This document shows, one piece after another, positions 44,380 to 52,843 of a stretch of 64,000 nucleotides of DNA. Source of the DNA: Dermacoccus abyssi. GTDB taxonomy: Bacteria > Actinomycetota > Actinomycetes > Actinomycetales > Dermatophilaceae. A program made the position numbers and the translations under genes. The notes beneath the pieces are model-generated. The model searched no databases. It saw only the letters and a program-made list of their open reading frames with translations, and had not been told where the DNA came from. The stretch lies in the NCBI RefSeq assembly GCF_034541975.1, contig NZ_JAVYJM010000001.1; one strand, 5' to 3'. The number at the start of each line of letters is the position of its first letter. Position 1 is the stretch's first letter.

Positions 44380-44403
44380 CCGGAAGACATGGCGAGGGAG
44401 CGG

Positions 44404-45867
44404 CTAGTACGCGCCGTCCCTCGCGAGCACTGCGTGGACGGTCTTGAAGAGAATGACGACGTCGCCGGAGAGCGACCAGTTCTCGACGTAGTAGAGGTCC
44501 TTGCGGACCGATTCTTCCCAGGAGAGGTTGGATCGTCCGCCGACCTGCCAGGGGCCGGTGATACCCGGCTTCACGTTGAGGCGGCGGTGGACGTGCGTCT
44601 CGTACTCGTCGACCTCTTGCGGCAGTGGCGGGCGCGGCCCGACGAGGGACATGGAACCGGCGACGACGTCGAACAGCTGGGGCAGTTCGTCGAGGCTGTA
44701 GCGGCGCAGGACGTTGCCGACCCGGGTGATGCGTGGGTCGTCCTTCATCTTGAACAGCAGGCCGGAGCCCTCGTTCTGGGCTTGCAGTGCGGCGAGGCGC
44801 GCTTCGGCGTCCACCACCATGGAACGGAACTTCGTCATCTTGAACGGGGAGCCGTTGACGCCGACGCGTGTCTGACGGAAGAAGATGGGCCCCGGGCTGT
44901 CGAGGCGCACGGCCAGAGCGATGAGCAGGAGCAGCGGCGAGAGCAGCAGCAGCATGCCAATGGCGACGACGACGTCGAAGAGTCGCTTGAGCGAGTACTT
45001 GAGGCCGCTGTAGCGCGGCATCTCGACGCTCATGAGCGGCAGGCCCTCGATCGGACGCCAGTGGATGCGCGGGCCCGCGACATCCGTCATACGGCTCGCG
45101 AGCGCCAGACGAATGTCGGTGTCCTCGAGTTGCCACCCGAGTTCGCGAAGCTGCTTGCGGTTGACGCGGTTGTGACCCGCGACGATGACCATCGACGCGT
45201 GGTGGCTGTGCACGGCCGGCACAACATCGGCCAGCCCACCGATCTGCGGCACCACCAGTCCGTTGGCCAACTCGAAGGTAGGAACATCGTGAGTCTCGGT
45301 GGCCACCCCGCGCACGACGAGGCCGGCTTCGGGGTTACGGGTGATGCCCTCGGCGACGTAGCGAACCTCTTGCGGCGAGCCGACGACGATGACGCCGTCG
45401 ACGAGCCGGAAACGACGGCGGCGATTGACGATCCAGCGCCGGACGAGCGCACGCTCGATGAGGAGCAGCACTAGTCCGAGTGGGAGTGCGATGGCGAGGA
45501 AGCCTCGCGCCACCTGGAGACGAAGTAACTCACTGCCGATGGCGAGCGCGCCGAACGTACCGAACGTCGCTCGGACGATGCCTCGGTACTCGTCGGAGCC
45601 GATGGCCAGGGCGTCGACGTGGTAGGCCTGGTTCCACTGGAGCGCCGCGACCCATCCCACGACGAGGCTGACAACGACGGCGACATACAGCTTGAACTGA
45701 CCGTCGACCGCTTCGAGGGACGTCTCGGCCGTCCAGAATCGTGCGAAGAAGGCTGCCACCACACTGAACGTCACGACGGCGAGGTCGAGAACGAACAGGA
45801 CGAGCACGATCTTGCGTCGCCAGTCGCTTCGCGGGGAAGCTCCCTGCTTCGCGGTCGGTGTCGTCAT
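44404..45867 (-). CDS. polyprenyl glycosylphosphotransferase (exopolysaccharide initiating enzyme)
   Basis: Protein of 487 aa. Four N-terminal membrane helices (about 18-150) are followed by a Rossmann-like cytosolic segment (GVIVVGSPQEVRYVAEGI), a fifth membrane segment (RLFDVVVAIGMLLLLSPLLL) and the catalytic C-terminal domain with KMTKFRSMVVDAE, DDPRITRVGNVLRRYSLDEL, PQLFDVVAGSMSLVGPRPPL and GITGPWQVGGRS. It loads a sugar-1-phosphate onto undecaprenyl phosphate. The start is uncertain: ATG 45867 gives the typical length; the frame is open to 45996. No other polysaccharide genes are nearby. Confidence 0.92.
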   Translation of the reverse strand: MTTPTAKQGASPRSDWRRKIVLVLFVLDLAVVTFSVVAAFFARFWTAETSLEAVDGQFKLYVAVVVSLVVGWVAALQWNQAYHVDALAIGSDEYRGIVRATFGTFGALAIGSELLRLQVARGFLAIALPLGLVLLLIERALVRRWIVNRRRRFRLVDGVIVVGSPQEVRYVAEGITRNPEAGLVVRGVATETHDVPTFELANGLVVPQIGGLADVVPAVHSHHASMVIVAGHNRVNRKQLRELGWQLEDTDIRLALASRMTDVAGPRIHWRPIEGLPLMSVEMPRYSGLKYSLKRLFDVVVAIGMLLLLSPLLLLIALAVRLDSPGPIFFRQTRVGVNGSPFKMTKFRSMVVDAEARLAALQAQNEGSGLLFKMKDDPRITRVGNVLRRYSLDELPQLFDVVAGSMSLVGPRPPLPQEVDEYETHVHRRLNVKPGITGPWQVGGRSNLSWEESVRKDLYYVENWSLSGDVVILFKTVHAVLARDGAY

Positions 45868-46157
45868 CGTGGTGTCAGGATTCCTCGGTCGGCCTGGGAG
45901 AAGTTGTGGGGCACGAAGCATCTTAGCGCTCTCTATGCGACTCGACCTATTCCTGAATTCGAGCCACGGCGAACGCCTTGACGGGGTCGCAAACACGACC
46001 TGAACCGGCGTCCAAGGCAGGCTGGGGCGGCGTGCAGCCCAAAAAGGTCACGATCGGGAACACAAATGCGCGTAGTTCTTCCACGGCGCCAAACCGGGTG
46101 GCACTCTTAACCCACAACTGGGACGAGCGACTCGTCCCGTCCGCGGAAGGATCCTCC

Positions 46158-47081
46158 ATGCGTACCACCACTTCGGCCGTCGCCGCTTTCGGCGCCGCCG
46201 CACTCCTGCTCTCCGGCTGTGGCTCGGACTCGCTCGATGACTCGAAGGACTCCGGTTCGGGGGGTTCGTCCTCGTCCTCGAGTGCGGCCCCGGCCGTCAA
46301 GAAGGACGATGCGCTCGCCAAGCTGGTTCCCGCCGACATCGCGAAGATGGGAACGCTCACGGTCGGCACCGACGCCTCCTACGCCCCCAACGAGTTCACG
46401 GCCGCGGACGGCAAGACGATCCAGGGCATGGACATCGACCTGCTCAAGGCCGTCGCCGCGAAGCTCGGCCTGAAGCTCACCTTCCAGAACGGTGGCTTCG
46501 ACTCGCTCATCGGCGGTGTCACGTCGAACAAGTACCCGCTCGCCATCAGCTCGTTCACCATCAACGAGAAGCGCATGCAGCAGGTCTCGATGGTCCAGTA
46601 CTTCAACGCCGGCACGTCGTGGGCCACCGCCAAGGGCAACCCGAAGAAGGTCGACGTCGACAAGGCCTGCGGTCTCACGATCGGCGTCCAGAAGGGCACG
46701 GTCCAGGCCGACGACGACCTGCCGGCCCGTAACAAGAAGTGCGTTGACGAGGGCAAGAAGGCCAACAAGCTCGTCGTCGAGGCCGAGCAGTCGAAGGTCA
46801 CCGCCGACCTCATCGCGGGCAAGGTCGATGCGTTCGCCGCCGACTCCCCCATCACGGCGTGGGCTGTCGCGAAGAACGAGGACAAGCTCGAAAAGGTCGG
46901 CTCCGTCTACGAGGCCGCCCCGTACGGCATCGTCGTCGCGAAGGACCAGACGAAGTTCGCCGAGGCCCTTTCGAAGGCACTCGAGTCTCTCGAGAAGGAC
47001 GGCACCTACAAGAAGATCCTCGAGCAGTGGAACAACGGTGACGGCGCCGTCAACGAGTTCCCGGTGAACCCGAAGGCCTGA
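46158..47081 (+). CDS. amino-acid ABC transporter substrate-binding lipoprotein
   Basis: Protein of 307 aa. A signal peptide with lipobox LLLSGC puts the lipidated Cys at 22. A Ser/Gly/Asp-rich linker runs to about 45, and then the family-3 solute-binding fold begins (GTLTVGTDASYAPNEF, GFDSLIGGVTSNKYPLAISS, GTVQADDD). It captures a polar amino acid outside the membrane for the permease and ATPase downstream. The GGAAGGA ribosome site is six bases before ATG. Confidence 0.93.
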   Translation: MRTTTSAVAAFGAAALLLSGCGSDSLDDSKDSGSGGSSSSSSAAPAVKKDDALAKLVPADIAKMGTLTVGTDASYAPNEFTAADGKTIQGMDIDLLKAVAAKLGLKLTFQNGGFDSLIGGVTSNKYPLAISSFTINEKRMQQVSMVQYFNAGTSWATAKGNPKKVDVDKACGLTIGVQKGTVQADDDLPARNKKCVDEGKKANKLVVEAEQSKVTADLIAGKVDAFAADSPITAWAVAKNEDKLEKVGSVYEAAPYGIVVAKDQTKFAEALSKALESLEKDGTYKKILEQWNNGDGAVNEFPVNPKA

Positions 47082-47090
47082 TCACACCCC

Positions 47091-48032
47091 ATGTCTGGTT
47101 CCACCCCGACCCCCGCCCCGGGCGAGCAGCGGCCCGGCGTCATCGACGCCAAGCCGGTGCGACACCCGGGGCGCTGGGTTGCCGTCGCCGTCATCGCGAT
47201 CGTCATCGCGATGATGATCAGTTCGTTCGTCACCAACCCGAAGTGGGACTGGCCGTTCGTCTTCAAGGTGATGAACTACTCGCCGGTGCTCGAGGGCCTG
47301 GCCAAGGGCACCATCATCGTCACTGTCGCGTCGATGATCATCGGCGTCACCCTGGGCATCCTCCTCGCGATCATGCGCCTTTCGGACAACCCCGTCCTGC
47401 GCGGCGTCTCGTTCGTCTACACCTGGTTCTTCCGCGCGGTGCCGCGTTACGTCCTCATGGTCATCCTCGGCCTCGGCGTGCTGTACCTGTACCCGACGCT
47501 CGACATCGGTGTGCCGTTCATGAAGGACTTCGGCCTGACGTTCTACTCGCTCGACGTCAAGACGATCAGCTCGGGCATCACCGTCGGCATCATCGGTCTC
47601 GGCCTGTCCGAGGCCGCGTACATGGCGGAGATCGCCCGCGCGGGCATCCTGTCGGTCGACAGGGGTCAGCGTGAGGCAGCCGAAGCGCTCGGCATGGACA
47701 GCTCGAAGACGATGCGCCGCATCGTCCTGCCGCAGGCCATGCGCGTTATCGTGCCGCCCACCGGCAACGAGGCCATCTCCATGGTCAAGGACACCTCGCT
47801 GCTCGTCGCCGTCCCTGTGTCGGCCGAGCTCTTCTACCAGGCGCAGGTCGTCGCGAACAACACGTACAAGATCATGCCGAGCTACTTCGCCGCGCTGCTG
47901 TGGTACCTCATCATCTGCTCGGTACTCATGCTCGTGCAGGCCCGCCTCGAGCGGAAGTACGGACGCGGCTTCGGCGGCGCGGCGACGGACGGCGGTCTCA
48001 TGACCAAGGTCAAGTCACTGAGCTTCGGGTGA
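47091..48032 (+). CDS. amino-acid ABC transporter permease
   Basis: Protein of 313 aa. One extra N-terminal helix (WVAVAVIAIVIAMMISSF) precedes the HisMQ-type core of five helices. The ATPase-coupling EAA loop reads EAAEALGMDSSKTMRRIVLP. A single permease gene implies a homodimer. It lies nine bases after the lipoprotein gene. Confidence 0.93.
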   Translation: MSGSTPTPAPGEQRPGVIDAKPVRHPGRWVAVAVIAIVIAMMISSFVTNPKWDWPFVFKVMNYSPVLEGLAKGTIIVTVASMIIGVTLGILLAIMRLSDNPVLRGVSFVYTWFFRAVPRYVLMVILGLGVLYLYPTLDIGVPFMKDFGLTFYSLDVKTISSGITVGIIGLGLSEAAYMAEIARAGILSVDRGQREAAEALGMDSSKTMRRIVLPQAMRVIVPPTGNEAISMVKDTSLLVAVPVSAELFYQAQVVANNTYKIMPSYFAALLWYLIICSVLMLVQARLERKYGRGFGGAATDGGLMTKVKSLSFG

Positions 48033-48054
48033 CGGGGTGAACATGGAAGGCAAC

Positions 48055-48864
48055 ATGAACAAGCCACTGGTCCACGCCGTCAACGTCGGCAAGTCGTTCG
48101 GCAAGAACGAGGTGCTCAAGGGCATCGACCTCGACGTCCACCCCGGTGAGGTCGTCGTCCTGCTCGGCCCCTCAGGCTCGGGCAAGACGACGTTCCTGCG
48201 CTGCATCAATCAGCTCGAGACGATCGACGCCGGCCGCATCTGGGTCGACGACGATCTCATGGGATACCGCGACAAGGAAGGGCAGCTGTACCGCCTCAAG
48301 GATTCCGAGATCGCGGCCCAGCGTCGCGAGATCGGCATGGTGTTCCAGCGCTTCAACCTCTTCCCGCACATGACGGCGCTCGAGAACGTCATGGAGGCGC
48401 CTGTGCAGGTCAAGGGGGTTTCCAAGGCGGAAGCGAAGTCGCAGGCCGTCGACCTGCTCGAGCGGGTCGGTCTCGGTGAGAAGACCGGGCACTACCCGAG
48501 CCAGCTCTCCGGCGGTCAGCAGCAGCGTGTCGCCATTGCGCGCGCTCTTGCGATGAAGCCGAAGCTCATGCTGTTCGACGAGCCGACGTCGGCCCTGGAC
48601 CCCGAGCTCGTCGGCGAAGTCCTGTCGGTCATGAAGGAACTCGCTCGCGAGGGCATGACGATGGTGGTCGTCACTCACGAGATGGGTTTCGCCCGTGACG
48701 TGGCCGACCGGGTCGTCTTCATGGACGCCGGGGTCGTCGTGGAGACGGGCCCGCCGCTGGAGGTCATCAACAACCCCCAGCACGAGCGGACGAAGTCGTT
48801 CCTCGCCCGCATGCGCTCCGAGCACGAAGCCGTCGCGGCGCTCGTGGCCGACGAGGCCGTCTGA
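48055..48864 (+). CDS. amino-acid ABC transporter ATPase
   Basis: Protein of 269 aa. Walker A is GPSGSGKTT, the signature LSGGQQQRVAIARALA, Walker B LMLFDEPTSAL, and the switch His is in VVTHEMGFA. A GlnQ-like subunit. ATG 48055 is taken with GGAAGG upstream; in-frame ATG 48043 and GTG 48037 are also possible. It completes the three-gene uptake operon. Confidence 0.94.
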   Translation: MNKPLVHAVNVGKSFGKNEVLKGIDLDVHPGEVVVLLGPSGSGKTTFLRCINQLETIDAGRIWVDDDLMGYRDKEGQLYRLKDSEIAAQRREIGMVFQRFNLFPHMTALENVMEAPVQVKGVSKAEAKSQAVDLLERVGLGEKTGHYPSQLSGGQQQRVAIARALAMKPKLMLFDEPTSALDPELVGEVLSVMKELAREGMTMVVVTHEMGFARDVADRVVFMDAGVVVETGPPLEVINNPQHERTKSFLARMRSEHEAVAALVADEAV

Positions 48865-48914
48865 CCCGAGCCGGCGCTCAGCGCGAAGCCCGGCTGCTCC
48901 CCTACCCTGGGGTC

Positions 48915-49280
48915 ATGCAGCTGGGCTTCGTCGTCGTCAGGGGTCGATCGATGGAACCCACGTACGTCGACGGCGACGTGCTGCTCGCCGCCTACGGCGC
49001 GCCCCCGCGGGTCGGCGATCCTCACATCGTGCGGCTGCCGGACGGGCCGGACGGGCCGCGCCCCATCGCCGTCAAGCGCGTCACCTCACGCGGCTCCGAC
49101 GGCTGGTGGGTCGAACGCGACAGCACCCGTGAGGGTGTGGATTCCTGGCTGGTCGGTGCGCTCGCCGACGACGCGGTGCTGGCACGGGTGCTGTGGCCGC
49201 GAAAACCGCGCCATGTCGCGGCAATGCGACGCTGTCGCACCTTGGTTGCCACCTTTCGGAAGAGGCGAGAAAAGCGATAG
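48915..49280 (+). CDS. sodX: S26-family peptidase, nickel superoxide dismutase maturation protease
   Basis: Protein of 121 aa. The Ser/Lys dyad of signal-peptidase-like enzymes is visible: S12 in GRSMEPT and K54 in IAVKRV. No membrane anchor. It lies 56 bp before sodN and is the expected enzyme removing the SodN leader to expose the N-terminal His. The C-terminal 25 residues are strongly basic (AAMRRCRTLVATFRKRREKR). Confidence 0.88.
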   Translation: MQLGFVVVRGRSMEPTYVDGDVLLAAYGAPPRVGDPHIVRLPDGPDGPRPIAVKRVTSRGSDGWWVERDSTREGVDSWLVGALADDAVLARVLWPRKPRHVAAMRRCRTLVATFRKRREKR

Positions 49281-49336
49281 GTTGGAACCAGAGTTGCTGT
49301 TCGGCAACTGTCCACCACCAGCAGAAGGAGTTCCCC

Positions 49337-49738
49337 ATGCTGAAGCGTTTCTTCGCGCCCACCACCGAGGTCTCGGCCCACTGCGACCTGCCCTGCGGCG
49401 TCTACGACCCCGCCCAGGCCCGTATCGAGGCCGAGTCGGTCAAGGCCATCATCGCCAAGGTCGCCGACAACGACGACCCCGATTTCCGCACGCGCGCCGT
49501 CGTCATCAAGGAGCAGCGCAGCCAGCTCGTCAAGGAGCACCTGTGGGTGCTGTGGACGGACTACTTCAAGCCGCCGCACTTCGAGAAGTTCCCCGAGCTC
49601 CACACCCTCATCAACGAGGCCACGAAGCTCGCCGGTGCCACGGGCACCAAGGGTGAGTTCGACGCCGGCAAGGCCGACGAGCTCCTCGCCAAGATCGACC
49701 GCATCGCGGAGATCTTCGCCGAGACGAAGAAGGGCTGA
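49337..49738 (+). CDS. sodN: nickel superoxide dismutase
   Basis: Protein of 133 aa. The nickel hook HCDLPCGVYDP follows a 14-residue leader (MLKRFFAPTTEVSA), so cleavage before H15 gives a mature protein of 119 aa with His1, Cys2 and Cys6 as ligands. The rest is the four-helix bundle (LWVLWTDYFKPPHFEKFPEL). It converts superoxide to oxygen and peroxide in the cytosol as a hexamer. The AAGGAG ribosome site is six bases from ATG. Confidence 0.97.
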   Translation: MLKRFFAPTTEVSAHCDLPCGVYDPAQARIEAESVKAIIAKVADNDDPDFRTRAVVIKEQRSQLVKEHLWVLWTDYFKPPHFEKFPELHTLINEATKLAGATGTKGEFDAGKADELLAKIDRIAEIFAETKKG

Positions 49739-49764
49739 CCCTTCGCCGCTCGCGTACTGCGCAA

Positions 49765-49808
49765 CGAACGGCCCCGACACTGCCTGCGTGGCAGGTCGGG
49801 GCCGTTCG
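49765..49808 (+). terminator. Terminator after sodN
   Basis: CGAACGGCCCCGAC pairs with GTCGGGGCCGTTCG, and TGCC/GGCA pair near the loop. It stands 26 bases after the sodN stop. Confidence 0.82.
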
Positions 49809-49917
49809 GCGTCTCGGCAGGAATCCGGCGATGTGGTCGCCGGCCTCGCATGTGACAGAATGGACAGGTTGGCCCCCGACTTTCGGGGGGAATTAACCCC
49901 GACACAGGGAGTTCACG

Positions 49918-49992
49918 ATGAGCAAGCGCGCACGCAAGCGTCGCTCGCGCAAGGGCAAGGGCGCGAACCACGGTAAGAAGCCCAACGCCTGA
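49918..49992 (+). CDS. 50S ribosomal protein bL37
   Basis: A 24-residue, very basic protein reading SKRARKRRSRKGKG after the initiator Met and ending ANHGKKPNA. This matches bL37, the small actinobacterial large-subunit protein first seen in mycobacterial ribosome structures. GGGAG lies six bases before ATG, and a terminator follows 18 bases after the stop, so it is an independent short transcript. Genes of this size are easily missed in annotation. Confidence 0.85.
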   Translation: MSKRARKRRSRKGKGANHGKKPNA

Positions 49993-50010
49993 GCGTTGAT
50001 GCAGTGAGTC

Positions 50011-50051
50011 ACGAAGGCCCGCTCCCCCATTCGGGGTGAGCGGGCCTTCGT
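50011..50051. terminator. Bidirectional terminator between bL37 gene and rsrA
   Basis: ACGAAGGCCCGCTC pairs perfectly with GAGCGGGCCTTCGT; CCCC and GGGG extend the pairing toward the loop. The flanking genes converge on it. Confidence 0.85.
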
Positions 50052-50066
50052 CATGGCTTCGGGGCG

Positions 50067-50321
50067 TCAGTTCTCGTAGCGCACCTGGGTGTAGCTGTAG
50101 CTGATCTGCGTCATGATCACGGACCGGAGCTGCTCCGGCGCCTGCTCACGGCCACACGCTCGCTTGACGAGCTTCTTGAGCAGCATGTCGCGCTCGTACT
50201 CCGTCAGGCACGGCGGGCAGTCGAGCAGGTGCTGACGCAGCTCCTCGTACTCCTCCGCGGAGAGTTCACCGTCGATGTAGGAGTAGAGGTTGGCGACGTA
50301 GTCGGGGCATTTGTCGCTCAT
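50067..50321 (-). CDS. rsrA: mycothiol-system anti-sigma factor RsrA
   Basis: Protein of 84 aa, a zinc-binding anti-sigma factor. The redox-sensing HLLDCPPC (His-x3-Cys-x2-Cys) is present, with further Cys in DKCPD and RACG. Disulfide stress oxidises the Cys pair, ejects zinc and frees SigR. Its ATG overlaps the sigR stop (ATGA), so the two are made in step. Confidence 0.95.
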   Translation of the reverse strand: MSDKCPDYVANLYSYIDGELSAEEYEELRQHLLDCPPCLTEYERDMLLKKLVKRACGREQAPEQLRSVIMTQISYSYTQVRYEN

Positions 50322-50971
50322 TTCTTCGTCTCCCCCTTCGACTCCTTGAGGAAGCCGCGCTCACGCGCGTAGTCCTCGAGCTGCTCACGCAGGAGCTTGC
50401 GTCCGCGGTGCAGGCGCGACATCACGGTGCCGATGGGCGTGTCCATGATCTCGGCGATCTCCTTGTACGGGAACCCCTCGACGTCGGCGTAGTACACCGC
50501 CAGGCGGAAGTCCTCCGGAAGGTTCTGCAGAGCGCGCTTGATGTCGTTGTCGGGCAGGTGGTCGAGAGCTTCGTTCTCGGCCGACTTCAACCCTGTGCTC
50601 GAGTGCGCCTCGGCGCGGGCCAGCTGGTAGTCCTCCACCTCGGCAGCATCCGACTCGAGCGGCTGACGCTGCTTCTTGCGGTAACTGTTGATGTAGGTGT
50701 TGGTCTGGATGCGGTACAGCCACGCCTTGAGGTTCGTGCCCGGCTTGTACTGGTGGAAGGCCGCGAAGGCCTTCGCGAACGTCTCCTGGACGAGGTCCTC
50801 GGCGTCGCTGGGATTGCGCGTGGTGCGCAGGGCGGCGCTGTAGAGCTGGTCGAGGTACGGCATGGCATCGCGCTCGAACCGCGCGGCACGCTCCGCCGGG
50901 GTCTCCGTGCTCGGGTCGGTGGCGGCGGAGTCCGTGGAGCTCTCGGCGTCGACCGTGGTGTTCTCACTCAT
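50318..50971 (-). CDS. sigR: ECF sigma factor SigR
   Basis: Protein of 217 aa from ATG 50971. Region 2 is MPYLDQLYSAALRTTRNPSD with DLVQETFAKAF and LKAWLYRIQTNTYINSYRK; region 4 is LPEDFRLAVYYADVEGFPYK with IAEIMDTPIGTVMSRLHRGR. It directs the thiol-oxidative stress response. The frame stays open upstream to ATG 51091 (40 more residues), which could give a longer form like the SigR' of Streptomyces coelicolor. A SigR-type promoter lies 60-84 bp before that ATG. Confidence 0.95.
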   Translation of the reverse strand: MSENTTVDAESSTDSAATDPSTETPAERAARFERDAMPYLDQLYSAALRTTRNPSDAEDLVQETFAKAFAAFHQYKPGTNLKAWLYRIQTNTYINSYRKKQRQPLESDAAEVEDYQLARAEAHSSTGLKSAENEALDHLPDNDIKRALQNLPEDFRLAVYYADVEGFPYKEIAEIMDTPIGTVMSRLHRGRKLLREQLEDYARERGFLKESKGETKK

Positions 50972-51149
50972 CGCCTTCAACCCTAGCGCGGGTCGCGACG
51001 CGGCACGAGCGCGTTGCGGGGGCGTGGCCGCGAAGCCGGCCCCAAGGCTCAGGCCGGACGGCTCCACCGGCACCACAGGTGTGACAAGCATCCTGATTCA
51101 CTTTCGGTTCCTCGAAAGCCCGCGGGCGGGCTTGCTGTTCGCTCACGTC

Positions 51150-51175
51150 AACAGGAGGTGGACGAACGTCATTCC
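51150..51175 (-). promoter_or_regulatory. SigR-type promoter upstream of sigR
   Basis: On the minus strand GGAAT, 18 bases, then GTT: exactly the consensus recognised by SigR in Streptomyces (GGAAT-N18/19-GTT). It points at sigR, giving positive autoregulation. Confidence 0.7.
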
Positions 51176-51227
51176 CGAAAGGGAATTCGGCCGAGTACAG
51201 GCTCGTGTCAATCAGTCGGACGCACCC

Positions 51228-51890
51228 TCACTCAGAGAGGTTCGTCAGCCAGCCGCGTACCGCGTCGATGACGTCGGTCGGGTTCTTGCTGAAACCGTGC
51301 GGCCCCTTGACGCCGACGACCTGCGCACCGGGAACGGCGTCGCGCACGGCGTCGGGTCCGCCGAACGTGTCCGTCGCGCCCTGCACGACGAGGAGTGGGA
51401 TCTCGGCCTCGACGACGCTCTGCGCTTCACTCGTGCGCCACTTCTCGGGTACGTCGAGCTTGCCCGGCGGCATGAGGGGGAACGCGAGTGCCACAGCGGC
51501 GTCTGCGCTGCACTGCGCCGCCGTGCGACAGGCGACACGGGCCCCGGCCGAGCGTCCGCCCTGCACGAACCGGCCCTCGATCTCCCCCGCCGCGCGTAGG
51601 TGCTCGATCACGGCGAGCCACGCTTCGTCGAGGGTCTTGGGCGGGGTGGCGAGGCGCCGTCCGGCAACGACCCACGGCTGGTCGACGAGGACGACGCGCC
51701 AGCCGTCATCGGCCAGCGCCGTGAGTCCGTCGAGGTCGGGGGTGTTCGTGCCCTTGCCGGCTCCATGGCCCAGGACGAGCGTGCCGTCAGCGGCGCCGTT
51801 GGGGTCGACGACGTAGACGCGGGCGGTGCCGCGGAGTGTCTCGACGTCGAGCCTGCGGTGGGCGCGGGTCGGCGGAACGGACGTCGCCAT
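51228..51890 (-). CDS. alpha/beta hydrolase (dienelactone-hydrolase-like, KANL3/TEX30 type)
   Basis: Protein of 220 aa. LVLGHGAGKGTNTPDLDGL, the nucleophile GGRSAGARVACRTA, the acidic residue in VQGATDTFGGPD and the His in GPHGFSKNP make a complete catalytic set. The substrate is unknown. ATG 51890 is preferred over 51893, which overlaps the SRAP stop codon, because GGAGG is then six bases away. Coupled to the SRAP gene. Confidence 0.85.
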   Translation of the reverse strand: MATSVPPTRAHRRLDVETLRGTARVYVVDPNGAADGTLVLGHGAGKGTNTPDLDGLTALADDGWRVVLVDQPWVVAGRRLATPPKTLDEAWLAVIEHLRAAGEIEGRFVQGGRSAGARVACRTAAQCSADAAVALAFPLMPPGKLDVPEKWRTSEAQSVVEAEIPLLVVQGATDTFGGPDAVRDAVPGAQVVGVKGPHGFSKNPTDVIDAVRGWLTNLSE

Positions 51891-51892
51891 CA

Positions 51893-52732
51893 TCAGCCTC
51901 CGATGATCTCGCCGGTGACGGGATCGAGGACCCCGACGAGCTGGTCGCTCGGCAGCGGGGTGAGCAGACCCGGGCCGTTGTTGCGCGTCGCGCTCACCGC
52001 GCTGGAGATGGGATACGCCTCGAAGGGTGAACTGTCCCCCGGGCGCAGGAAGGCCGCCACGTCGGCCTCGTCGGTGAGCGACGGGTCGAGCCAGTCGTCC
52101 CACTGCTCCCGCTCGAGGCTGAGCGGCTGACGGTCGTGGATGCGGTCCAGCCCCTCGCCCGCGCTCGTCGTGATGATCGAGAAGGAGACGACCCACGCGT
52201 CCGGGTCACCCTCGGGCAGCGTCCGGTCACGCCAGAACTCGTAGATGCCGGCGAAGGCGGTGTCGTGACCGTCGGTGCGGTGCATGTAGAACGGCTGCCT
52301 GCGCGGCTTGCCCTTGGCGTCGTGCGCCACCGGCGAGACCTGCCACTCGTACCAGCCGGCAGCCGGCACGAGGCAGCGGCGCGCCTTCGCGGCCTTCGCG
52401 AACGAGGCCTTTTCGAGCAAGGTCTCGGCGCGCGCGTTGATCATCCGCAACCCGACCTTCGTGTCCTTCGACCACGACGGCACGAGGCCCCACGTGAGGT
52501 GGCGCAGCTGCCGGGTGGGCTCGCCGCGGCTGCCGTCGTCGAGCTTGCTCGCACGCGTGAGCACGACGGGCGCCTGCTTCGTCGGCGCCATGTTGTAGTC
52601 GGGCGCCCCCACCGGCGGTTCCTGCGCCGAGACGAGGAGCGAACGCGTCGCTTCGCCACTCGCGTCGACGTCCACCTCGAACTCCTCGACGAGCTCACCC
52701 GCCCCGGCGCTGGCCGCATACCTGCCACACAT
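51893..52732 (-). CDS. SOS response-associated peptidase (SRAP/YedK family)
   Basis: Protein of 279 aa. Cys2 (MCGRYA), exposed after removal of Met, crosslinks to abasic sites in single-stranded DNA. NMAPTKQAPVV, the WGLVPSWSKD segment, INARAE (catalytic Glu), CLVPAAGWYEW and the His of IHDRQP are all present. The usual HDRMP reads HDRQP here. It shields abasic DNA during replication. It diverges from the DoxX-like gene. Confidence 0.94.
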   Translation of the reverse strand: MCGRYAASAGAGELVEEFEVDVDASGEATRSLLVSAQEPPVGAPDYNMAPTKQAPVVLTRASKLDDGSRGEPTRQLRHLTWGLVPSWSKDTKVGLRMINARAETLLEKASFAKAAKARRCLVPAAGWYEWQVSPVAHDAKGKPRRQPFYMHRTDGHDTAFAGIYEFWRDRTLPEGDPDAWVVSFSIITTSAGEGLDRIHDRQPLSLEREQWDDWLDPSLTDEADVAAFLRPGDSSPFEAYPISSAVSATRNNGPGLLTPLPSDQLVGVLDPVTGEIIGG

Positions 52733-52843
52733 GAGCCCCAGCGTAGGGGCATCCGTCCGGAAAACGTTCCGGCCCGGGAGGTCGCGACGTCGCACGACGC
52801 CGACTAAGTTGGAGGTAGAGATCATTCGACCAAGGAGGACACG

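Larger units (their letters stand above)
43880..44403. other. 524-bp non-coding segment with long inverted repeats
   Basis: I find no gene. Two imperfectly inverted arms of about 110-125 nt (43917-44027 and 44256-44379) bracket a 228-bp centre. The arms share GGTGCGACAGGCCTTCG-like and CCTCACGCTTC blocks, GACCTCGCAAGCTCGGTCGT and GGGCGCGTCCCCTC in inverse order. Convergent genes flank it, so it may act as a double terminator, a relic of a mobile element, or both. Confidence 0.6.
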
